Translations under genes and position numbers: made by a program | DNA from: Candidatus Cloacimonadota bacterium | GTDB lineage: Bacteria; Cloacimonadota; Cloacimonadia; Cloacimonadales; WRIO01 | NCBI GenBank assembly: GCA_023230175.1 | Contig: JALNXV010000233.1 | Span: 1-5,948 of the forward strand | Direction of reading: 5' to 3' | Length of the DNA: 5,948 nt | Notes under the pieces: model-generated | Told to the model about the DNA's origin: nothing | Seen by the model: the letters and a program-made list of their open reading frames with translations, nothing else | The model's database searches: none | Shown here: in pieces, positions 1 to 4,522 of the stretch | How the letters are laid out: each line of letters begins with the position of its first letter | How positions within the stretch are numbered: position 1 is the first letter of the stretch

Positions 1-60
1 AGAGCAGGGGTAATAAGACCAAGTATGAGAGTATTTGATAATGATAATAGTAGTAAATAA
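1..60 (+). CDS. Possible 3' end of an upstream gene (partial)
   Basis: Reading from base 1 in frame gives 19 codons, RAGVIRPSMRVFDNDNSSK, and then TAA at 58-60. The other two plus frames close at base 13 and by about base 36. The residue mix (charged and polar tail ending in DNDNSSK) looks like a normal protein C-terminus, and codons at the left end are less AT-rich than the intergenic DNA that follows. Nineteen open codons could also occur by chance. No family can be named and the start lies outside the window. Confidence 0.3.
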   Translation, partial: RAGVIRPSMRVFDNDNSSK

Positions 61-126
61 TTACTATAGCTTATTTTATATTAGCAGTAATTGCCTAAGA
101 GCATCAGTAAAAAAATTAAAATCATA

Positions 127-169
127 ACCAAGGTTTTGATGCTGTCTAAAATATCAAACAAACCTTGGT
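127..169. repeat. Imperfect hairpin, ACCAAGGTTT arms
   Basis: ACCAAGGTTT at 127-136 is the exact reverse complement of AAACCTTGGT at 160-169. Inside, TGAT at 137-140 can pair with ATCA at 153-156, leaving a small bulge at 157-159. There is no T-tract after the second arm, so it is not a canonical terminator. Confidence 0.65.
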
Positions 170-174
170 AGTTG

Positions 175-189
175 GAGCCGAGACGGCTC
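175..189. repeat. Short GC-rich hairpin
   Basis: GAGCCG at 175-180 and CGGCTC at 184-189 are perfect complements around a 3-base AGA loop. It is conspicuously GC-rich in AT-rich surroundings and sits directly between two longer inverted repeats. Confidence 0.6.
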
Positions 190-197
190 GTCCGGTC

Positions 198-288
198 TGT
201 CATTCTGAACGCAGTGAAGAATCTCATCTATTGATTTGTAATACTTTATAAAGATCAAGGAGATCCTTCGCTTACGCTCAGGAAGACA
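198..288. repeat. Dispersed long-arm inverted repeat, copy 1
   Basis: The arm at 198-225 (TGTCATTCTGAACGC...) is a close reverse complement of the arm at 260-288 (GAGATCCTTCGC...AGACA): both read TGTC..TCTGA.CG..GTGAAGAATCTC-like on their own strands, with a few substitutions and one indel. The 34-base centre is plain AT-rich DNA. A related element lies at 1776-1854. This is the kind of intergenic repeat that is scattered in many copies through some Bacteroidota-like and Rickettsia genomes. It encodes nothing and no transposase is nearby. Confidence 0.7.
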
Positions 289-308
289 AAATTTCTTCGA
301 AATTTTGT
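286..308. repeat. AT hairpin with CTTCG loop
   Basis: ACAAAATTT at 286-294 pairs perfectly with AAATTTTGT at 300-308 across a CTTCG loop. It overlaps the right arm of the larger repeat by three bases. A loop of this kind stabilises RNA hairpins, but there is no GC-rich stem and no long T run, so a terminator role is only possible, not supported. Confidence 0.6.
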
Positions 309-344
309 TTACATTCATAAACATTAGACAGCCTCTTTAATCTG

Positions 345-364
345 TGGAGATAAAATTATCTCCA
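345..364. repeat. Perfect 9-bp inverted repeat, TGGAGATAA
   Basis: TGGAGATAA at 345-353 and TTATCTCCA at 356-364 are exact complements separated by AA. The two-base centre means it would act as a near-continuous palindrome in DNA rather than as a good RNA hairpin. Confidence 0.65.
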
Positions 365-374
365 TCAACACTTT

Positions 375-390
375 ACCCACTTCAGTGGGT
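375..390. repeat. Perfect inverted repeat, ACCCACT
   Basis: ACCCACT at 375-381 and AGTGGGT at 384-390 flank a TC centre. This is the first of three consecutive palindromes with a CCAC/GTGG core. Confidence 0.65.
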
Positions 391-403
391 TTAAGGAATA
401 AAA

Positions 404-417
404 GCCACTAAAGTGGC
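404..417. repeat. Perfect inverted repeat, GCCACT
   Basis: GCCACT at 404-409 and AGTGGC at 412-417 flank an AA centre. The core CCACT/AGTGG is the same as in the palindrome 13 bases upstream, so the two look like variants of one unit. Confidence 0.65.
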
Positions 418-443
418 AAAAATAGAAAGGTTATCGTTTTTTC

Positions 444-463
444 CCACATTTTGAAAAATGTGG
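444..463. repeat. Perfect 9-bp inverted repeat, CCACATTTT
   Basis: CCACATTTT at 444-452 and AAAATGTGG at 455-463 flank a GA centre. The sequence CCCACATT occurs again at about 496-503, followed by GGGCTATTAAAAGTTG. That resembles the GGCTAAGATTTTAGTTG following this palindrome, which suggests a degenerate direct repeat of the unit. Confidence 0.65.
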
Positions 464-582
464 CTAAGATTTTAGTTGTTTTTGCATATCTTCTCCCACA
501 TTGGGCTATTAAAAGTTGTCTTGAAAAATTTAAAATAAATATTTTTAAAAGCATTTTTTACTGCCAAAAGTCAACCTTTTTA

Positions 583-625
583 TATTTGGCACTATTTTTG
601 CATTTAATTAAAATAGTGCCAAATA
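583..625. repeat. Perfect 16-bp inverted repeat
   Basis: TATTTGGCACTATTTT at 583-598 is the exact reverse complement of 610-625, with an 11-base loop. It is the longest perfect dyad in the window and ends 58 bases before the start codon of the exported-protein gene. There is no T-tract after it. It could be a repeat element, a protein-binding site for the gene downstream, or a 5' leader hairpin if transcription begins upstream. Confidence 0.75.
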
Positions 626-683
626 GTTTACTTTCTACATATACCATAACTTATTAAAAATAAATACACTAAAGGAGTTCACA

Positions 684-1526
684 ATGTTATTTTTAAAAAA
701 TGTTAGAACCAAGCCTTTCGTAATTATATCAATTATTCTATTATTTATATCATATCTTCACGCAAAAGACACACCTCAACCTAAAATAATGACCTTAGGA
801 GTGTTTCATTTTCATTTCCCAAATAATGATGAAGTAAAAACAGAGGAGAATGATAAGATTTCTGTATTTGAGGAGCCTTTTAGAAGTGAAATTATCGATA
901 TAGTTAATGTAATTAAGGATTACAAGCCAACTATTATAGCTATTGAGCAAACTCCGGCAAAACAAGAAAAAATTAGCACAGAATATTTATCATATATAAA
1001 TCATAAATTTGATTTACCTGCAAATGAAATCTACCAATTAGGTTTTAGAATAGCTAAAAATCAACACTTGGAACAAATCTATTGTATAGATGATTTTGGG
1101 CATTATTATGAGAGTATAAATAATCTTTTTAATGATAGTTTGAGATACAAAAAATTCGAAAACTTCTTTTATGAACTCAAAACTGAGGAAGATCGTAAAG
1201 CTCCTAAAATAATAAGTATTGTAGATGAATTACTTAAGTTGAACGACCCTGATTATATTGACTCAAGACTTTCAGTTTATTTAACCGGACTGTTTAAATA
1301 TGAAGAACAAGAGGGTGACTTTACCGGAGTTGATTTTGAAACAAGTCGATGGTATAATAGAAATTTAAGGATTTTAAGAAATATTCAGAGAATTGAAGCT
1401 ACACCTGAAGACAGAATATTATTAATAATTGGTGCAGAACATCTTTCTTTACTTAATCATTTATTTAAAGTATCAGAAGAGTATGAATTTATTAGCCCAT
1501 TGCCATATTTAAAAACGCTCAAATAA
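684..1526 (+). CDS. Exported DUF5694-family protein (TraB/ChaN-like fold)
   Basis: The 280-residue product starts with a signal peptide: basic residues up to K10, a hydrophobic core at about residues 11-25, and a likely cleavage after LHA (residues 25-27). The protein is therefore expected in the periplasm or outside. The mature part matches the DUF5694 pattern from memory: TLGVFHFHFPN near residue 37, an IAIEQTPAKQE segment at about 86-96, ANEIYQLGFRIAKN at 113-126, SRWYNRNLRILRNI at 221-234, and IIGAEHLSLL at 248-257 near the end. This family is related to TraB/ChaN/GumN proteins, which keep conserved His/Glu residues (here H41/H43, E89, E252-H253) that may bind metal or haem. No reaction is established for DUF5694. 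The start is supported by AAAGGAG at 671-677 with a 6-base gap. It stands alone, with long non-coding DNA on both sides. Confidence 0.85.
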   Translation: MLFLKNVRTKPFVIISIILLFISYLHAKDTPQPKIMTLGVFHFHFPNNDEVKTEENDKISVFEEPFRSEIIDIVNVIKDYKPTIIAIEQTPAKQEKISTEYLSYINHKFDLPANEIYQLGFRIAKNQHLEQIYCIDDFGHYYESINNLFNDSLRYKKFENFFYELKTEEDRKAPKIISIVDELLKLNDPDYIDSRLSVYLTGLFKYEEQEGDFTGVDFETSRWYNRNLRILRNIQRIEATPEDRILLIIGAEHLSLLNHLFKVSEEYEFISPLPYLKTLK

Positions 1527-1558
1527 CACAAAGGTGAGCAGTGTGTGAAAAAACGAGA

Positions 1559-1622
1559 CTGTTCAATTTTTAATCCTTAGAAGCTAATAGCATTATCTAA
1601 CGTCTTAGTAAAAAGTGAACAG
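1559..1622. repeat. 14-bp inverted repeat, CTGTTCA arms
   Basis: CTGTTCAATTTTTA at 1559-1572 is complementary to TAAAAAGTGAACAG at 1609-1622 at 13 of 14 positions, with 36 bases between. The inner flanks (CCTTAG / CTTAG) stay partly alike. The arrangement, two similar arms around a short AT-rich core, resembles a small non-autonomous repeat, but no target-site duplication was evident. Confidence 0.5.
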
Positions 1623-1645
1623 ACCTTTTCCATTGTATTTTTTCT

Positions 1646-1673
1646 TGACAAATTTTATTTATAGCTTTTGTCA
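1646..1673. repeat. 7-bp dyad, TGACAAA
   Basis: TGACAAA at 1646-1652 and TTTGTCA at 1667-1673 are exact complements 14 bases apart. TTGACA at 1645-1650 also matches a -35 box exactly, but no -10 follows at the right distance and no gene follows, so no promoter is called. Confidence 0.35.
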
Positions 1674-1775
1674 TTTCTTACTATATTTGAGTTCATAAAA
1701 CGCTCATTATTAACGGTCTTTTAAAAATAATCATTAATTATAACTTTTAAATTCTATCTTGAAATTCTAATTTTA

Positions 1776-1854
1776 TCATTGCGAGCAAAGCGTGGCAATC
1801 CCATAAATCATTATAAGACAAGTAATTAGATTGCTTCACTTCGGTCAGGATGAC
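1776..1854. repeat. Dispersed long-arm inverted repeat, copy 2
   Basis: The left arm at about 1776-1801 (CATTGCGAGCAAAGC...GGCAATC) is a diverged reverse complement of the right arm at 1829-1854 (GATTGCTTCACTTCGG...GATGACA). Both arms share the CAT..GA..GCAATC frame typical of a widespread class of intergenic repeats. In layout (arms of about 26-29 bases, an AT-rich centre of some 30 bases) it matches the element at 198-288, though the sequences differ. Confidence 0.65.
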
Positions 1855-1879
1855 ACTTTTGGATAAGCCGCCCGGTTTC

Positions 1880-1910
1880 CTGTTTGAATGTTTTTTGACA
1901 TTTGAAACAG
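1880..1910. repeat. Imperfect hairpin, CTGTTTGAATG
   Basis: CTGTTTGAATG at 1880-1890 pairs with CATTTGAAACAG at 1899-1910 with one bulge or mismatch and a TTTTTTGA loop. It lies 36 bases beyond the stop of the minus-strand gene and could serve as a weak stop signal for it, but there is no T-tract on that strand. Confidence 0.4.
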
Positions 1911-1945
1911 TCTAAAGAAGCTTACAGAACAATGTTTAATATAAT

Positions 1946-2434
1946 TTATGGCTTTATTAAATAAGCCGTAAAGTTTATCTCTGAGTTAAGTTTATCCAGA
2001 TAACTATTTTGTATCCATTGATTAATAGTATTTCCTGCAATTTCTCGAAGATCTGTAAGGGAACTAACCTTATGTGTTATTTTTAAAATACATTTACAGA
2101 AAATATTGTAACCTGTAATATGCATAGACTTATCTTGCCTATATTGTTGATGAAATAATTTTGCATATTCATTAAGATCATTTTTAAAGTCATTATCAAC
2201 CTGTTTCCATAATAAAGATGCACATTGTATTTTTTGACCGTTAGAATGATTGTGTTTTGTTAGATTTGGATAACGATATGTTCTGAAATAAATCTTATTT
2301 GTTTTTTCATAGGAGTAGAATATAAGGTTCCCAAACCTACCGGAAAGACTTTTGATATTTTTAATAAAAATAAGGTAATCCCAATATTCCTTTGTTAACT
2401 GAATTGATGAACTATTATTTTTTTGATTTTTCAT
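1946..2434 (-). CDS. Hypothetical protein with SGRFGNLIFY motif
   Basis: The 162-residue product has no signal peptide or membrane segment and is predicted cytoplasmic. Its most distinctive segment is SGRFGNLIFY at residues 31-40, followed by a short basic and aromatic beta-like part (KIYFRTYRYPNL, 47-58), HNHSNG (61-66) and a helical region (about 70-99) rich in aromatic and charged residues. Small proteins with an (S)G+xGNLxFY segment followed by a helical domain recur in Cloacimonadota, Chlorobi and Bacteroidota genomes, but I know of no assigned function. Start choice is firm: AAGGAG (plus-strand complement at 2443-2448) lies 8 bases before the ATG. Three cysteines (C71, C113, C115) do not form an obvious metal site. 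It is transcribed away from the restriction-modification operon and need not belong to it. Function unknown. Confidence 0.75.
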   Translation of the reverse strand: MKNQKNNSSSIQLTKEYWDYLIFIKNIKSLSGRFGNLIFYSYEKTNKIYFRTYRYPNLTKHNHSNGQKIQCASLLWKQVDNDFKNDLNEYAKLFHQQYRQDKSMHITGYNIFCKCILKITHKVSSLTDLREIAGNTINQWIQNSYLDKLNSEINFTAYLIKP

Positions 2435-2471
2435 TTCTTGATCTCCTTTTTTTTAAAATGTTTCTCTATAT

Positions 2472-2500
2472 ATTATAGTATGACACCGAAGCTAATTTGA
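2472..2500 (-). promoter_or_regulatory. Candidate promoter of the minus-strand gene
   Basis: On the minus strand a perfect TATAAT box (plus positions 2472-2477) sits 37 bases before the ATG at 2434, giving a leader of roughly 30 bases with the Shine-Dalgarno site in it. The -35 position (2495-2500, TCAAAT on the minus strand) matches TTGACA poorly, so the call rests on the -10 box and its placement. Confidence 0.4.
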
Positions 2501-2510
2501 GGACACGAAA

Positions 2511-2530
2511 TGATTTTTTTTGATTTTTTT
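2511..2530. repeat. Tandem 10-mer TGATTTTTTT, two copies
   Basis: The 10-mer TGATTTTTTT occurs twice back to back and is followed by a third TGA. It produces two T8 tracts one turn of the helix apart, which is a bend-prone pattern, located upstream of the minus-strand promoter candidate. Confidence 0.6.
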
Positions 2531-2546
2531 TGACAGACAAACAAGC

Positions 2547-2580
2547 GACCTCCAAGAAGGAAAAAAGCATCTTGGAGGTC
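2547..2580. repeat. Stable 11-bp hairpin between divergent genes
   Basis: GACCTCCAAGA at 2547-2557 and TCTTGGAGGTC at 2570-2580 pair perfectly around a 12-base purine-rich loop. It is the most stable predicted stem in the window. It resembles an intrinsic terminator, but the plus-strand tail is TCTTAAGAATTCC. Only the minus-strand tail is moderately T-rich (CGCTTGTTTGTCTGTC). It lies upstream of both flanking genes, so it ends no gene visible here. It may be a dispersed terminator-like repeat, or an insulator keeping the two divergent units apart. Confidence 0.7.
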
Positions 2581-2643
2581 TCTTAAGAATTCCTTGTATA
2601 AAACATATTAATAATTCTCATGAATAATGCCGGAAGTTATCTT

Positions 2644-2680
2644 TTAACAATCTGTTAATTAGTGCTTTAAAACTAATTAA
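2644..2680. promoter_or_regulatory. Two overlapping AT-rich dyads (operator candidate)
   Basis: TTAACA (2644-2649) and TGTTAA (2653-2658) form one perfect dyad. TTAATTAGT (2655-2663) and ACTAATTAA (2672-2680) form a second one that shares four bases with it. Such sites are compatible with binding by a dimeric regulator. They lie about 30 bases before a possible -35 box of the restriction-modification operon. No regulator gene is present in the window. Confidence 0.35.
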
Positions 2681-2711
2681 TCTTATGGCTATAACTAAAA
2701 CAAAAAACATC

Positions 2712-2738
2712 TTGACTAATTTATTAAGAAAATAATAT
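2712..2738 (+). promoter_or_regulatory. Weak candidate promoter of the restriction-modification operon
   Basis: TTGACT at 2712-2717 (one mismatch to the -35 consensus) is followed after 15 bases by TAATAT at 2733-2738. The spacer is shorter than the preferred 17, and in such AT-rich DNA -10-like hexamers are common. The leader would be about 85 bases and would include the palindrome at 2789-2806. Confidence 0.3.
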
Positions 2739-2788
2739 TGTTAGTAAATACTCAGAGTATATATAAATGAAATGATAAATTTAAAATC

Positions 2789-2806
2789 TATCGAAAATTT
2801 TTGATA
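2789..2806. promoter_or_regulatory. 18-bp near-perfect palindrome before the methyltransferase
   Basis: TATCGAAAA at 2789-2797 mirrors TTTTTGATA at 2798-2806 with one mismatched pair (G2793/T2802). It ends 11 bases before the Shine-Dalgarno site AAAGGA (2818-2823) of the first operon gene. That is a suitable place for an operator at which a methyltransferase or other dimer could limit expression. It has no loop, so it is better as a DNA site than as an RNA hairpin. Confidence 0.4.
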
Positions 2807-2828
2807 ATTTAAGTTATAAAGGATATGT

Positions 2829-3623
2829 ATGATATTTAATGATTTAGATTTAGATAATTGGAAATCTCTTGAAATAAATGTTGATACCTTATGGCTTATC
2901 AATGAACGAGATAAATCTGGGAAACATTCAAATGTTTATCATGGTAATTTTATACCTCAAATACCATATCAACTTATAAGTCGTTATACTAAAGAGAATG
3001 ATATTGTCTTAGACTCCTTTATGGGTAGTGGAACAACTCTTTATGAATGTGAAAAATTAAATAGAAAATTTATTGGATTAGATATAAATAAAGATATAAT
3101 TGATTTTGTTAAAACTAAAATGACAAATTCAAATAATGATAAATTTGATATTCAAGAATGTGACGTTGTAAATAATAAGGTTTTTGATGAAAAAATACAA
3201 ATTTCATTAAAAAAATTTGATAGTAAATCCGTTCAGTTTGCAATAATGCATCCACCTTATATGGATATAATAAAATTTACTAATCTTGAAAATGATTTAT
3301 CACAAATATCAGATTTATCTACATTTGTTAAAATTTTTAATAAGGCCATTACTAACACAGTAAATTATTTAGAAAAAAATCGATATTTTGCAATAGTAAT
3401 TGGAGATATTTATAAAAACAGTGAAGTTATTCCATTAGCTTTTTATGTTTTAGATAATATTAAAAGAAACTTTAAAGTAAAGTTAAAAGGGATAGTTGTA
3501 AAAAACATTGAAGGTAATCGAGGGAAATTAGGACAAAAGAATATATGGAAATTCAGAGCCCTGAAAAGTGATTATTTTATATTTAAGCATGAATACATTT
3601 TGGTTTTTAAAAAGGAGTTTTAA
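2829..3623 (+). CDS. DNA amino-methyltransferase (N4-cytosine or N6-adenine), FMGSGTT/HPPY type
   Basis: This 264-residue protein should transfer a methyl group from S-adenosylmethionine to an exocyclic amino group of a base and so protect one strand of the target of the nuclease encoded next. Visible motifs in order: HGNFIPQIPYQLISRYT (38-54, motif X region), VLDSFMGSGTT (60-70, motif I, cofactor loop), IGLDIN (82-87, motif II), HPPY (141-144, motif IV, catalytic loop), YFAIVIGDI (186-194), and a C-terminal KHEYILVFKK (253-262). Motif I precedes motif IV, opposite to the beta order common for FxGSGT enzymes. It fits the PF01555-like group in which HPPY is followed by an IIKF-like stretch and a conserved xHEYxxVFxK ending. 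Base specificity cannot be read from HPPY alone. The start has AAAGGA at 2818-2823, 5 bases away. The stop overlaps the nuclease start by one base (TAATG). Confidence 0.88.
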   Translation: MIFNDLDLDNWKSLEINVDTLWLINERDKSGKHSNVYHGNFIPQIPYQLISRYTKENDIVLDSFMGSGTTLYECEKLNRKFIGLDINKDIIDFVKTKMTNSNNDKFDIQECDVVNNKVFDEKIQISLKKFDSKSVQFAIMHPPYMDIIKFTNLENDLSQISDLSTFVKIFNKAITNTVNYLEKNRYFAIVIGDIYKNSEVIPLAFYVLDNIKRNFKVKLKGIVVKNIEGNRGKLGQKNIWKFRALKSDYFIFKHEYILVFKKEF

Positions 3624-4522
3624 TGAATATATTGAAAAATATGTCAGAAGATTTAGCAAAAAAAATAATTGGAAAGAAAGAAAATGCAGAAATATATTTG
3701 ATTGAACTCTCAAAAAAAAAGGCTATTAATCTACAAACCAAGATTATAAAAAGCGGGAGAAAAAAAGGAGAAAAAAAATTAACTTATTCTACAAATGATT
3801 TATGGAAAACAGTTGTATCAGAATGGGATTATAATTATTCATTAACAATAATAAGAGAAATGTTTAAAAAAACTAAAAAATATAAAAATGGAAAAGAAGC
3901 CGATAAAGCGATGGAGATTCTTTTAAAAGAATGGGATGATTTAAAATTGGGAAAAATTGATTGGCCTTTTTCTCAAGGTGCATTTGATGATTTTGTTCAA
4001 AGAATAAATTCTGAAAAAAATGATGGATCAAAAAAAGATGATAAAGTTAAAAATGCTGCTGTTAAATATAGGAGAATTAAGGAAATCAATACCGTAAGAA
4101 ATGATTATATAGAAACTCTTATTTTTGAAAAAAATGAAAATATATTACCTACCTTAAATCATAGAAGAGGCGTAGATTTTTTTATTAATGGAGAGTCCTA
4201 TGATCAGAAAGTTGCTAAAAGCCCAACAAATGAATTTAAGAAGAAATATCGTGAGAGCTGGAAGCAAACAGCACTTTCTCATCCAGAAATAGTTGCACAA
4301 TATCTATATCAATATCAAGATGAAGGGAGATTTGGATCTGATTCAAGACTATTGATTGTTTATATTGATGAAGATGTTACTGTTGATATAATAAAGGAAA
4401 CAATAGAAAAGTTTAATCTTAATAACCCTTATAATATAACATTTACCTATAAACACAAAAACCAAGGAGAAAAAACTTACAAAGTTTCTTGTTATATCAT
4501 ATTACTATATAAGGATCATTAA
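3623..4522 (+). CDS. Probable Type II restriction endonuclease, PD-(D/E)xK type, family not recognised
   Basis: The 299-residue product is inferred to cut DNA at the site that the two flanking methyltransferases modify. The main evidence is position plus an active-site-like block: RRGVDFF (181-187) gives D185 on one strand of a predicted beta hairpin, and after a turn containing E191, SYDQK (192-196) gives D194-Q195-K196, i.e. D-x8-D-x-K as in PD-(D/E)xK nucleases. E164 in RNDYIE lies on a preceding helix and could complete the metal site. Downstream, AQYLYQYQDEGRFG (225-238) and RLLIVYID (242-249) look like a conserved core helix and strand. The N-terminal 150 residues are lysine-rich with DLW and EWDY elements, and may hold the DNA-recognition part. 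I cannot match it to a named enzyme. AAGGAG at 3612-3617 fits the ATG at 3623. A later ATG at 3641 has no such site. An A9 run lies at 3712-3720. Confidence 0.72.
   Translation: MNILKNMSEDLAKKIIGKKENAEIYLIELSKKKAINLQTKIIKSGRKKGEKKLTYSTNDLWKTVVSEWDYNYSLTIIREMFKKTKKYKNGKEADKAMEILLKEWDDLKLGKIDWPFSQGAFDDFVQRINSEKNDGSKKDDKVKNAAVKYRRIKEINTVRNDYIETLIFEKNENILPTLNHRRGVDFFINGESYDQKVAKSPTNEFKKKYRESWKQTALSHPEIVAQYLYQYQDEGRFGSDSRLLIVYIDEDVTVDIIKETIEKFNLNNPYNITFTYKHKNQGEKTYKVSCYIILLYKDH

Larger units (their letters stand above)
61..683. other. Palindrome-rich intergenic region
   Basis: No believable coding sequence lies in these 623 bases. The stretch is instead packed with at least nine separate inverted repeats, listed individually, with stems of 6 to 16 pairs. 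Several share CCAC...GTGG cores. The only sizeable open frame (TTG start at 451, 68 codons) starts inside one palindrome and runs through another, has a low-complexity hydrophobic product and no Shine-Dalgarno site, so it is not called. Confidence 0.75.
1527..1945. other. Non-coding region with dispersed inverted repeats
   Basis: These 419 bases lie between the 3' ends of two convergent genes. No open frame has a plausible start and composition. Four inverted repeats are recorded separately. No hairpin with a run of Ts was found that would clearly end either gene's transcript. Confidence 0.7.

Noticed and set aside
345..463. CRISPR-like array
   Set aside because: The palindromes differ in sequence and length and have no constant-length spacers. 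No cas gene is present.
451..657. Plus-strand open frame of 68 codons with a TTG start
   Set aside because: It starts inside a perfect palindrome, covers most of a second one, has no Shine-Dalgarno site and a low-complexity product. Intergenic repeat DNA explains it better.
1645..1673. Promoter from the perfect TTGACA box
   Set aside because: No suitable -10 box follows at 16-18 bases and no gene lies downstream on that strand before the convergent gene.
2547..2580. Intrinsic terminator of a neighbouring gene
   Set aside because: It is upstream of both flanking genes, and the plus-strand tail lacks a T-tract.
3623..3641. Alternative nuclease start at the ATG at 3641
   Set aside because: No ribosome site precedes it, while AAGGAG at 3612-3617 and the TAATG overlap favour 3623.
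3528..3713. Minus-strand open frame of 61 codons
   Set aside because: It lies antisense across the junction of the first methyltransferase and the nuclease, both well supported, and its Phe/Leu-rich product is what reversed Lys/Asn-rich coding sequence gives.
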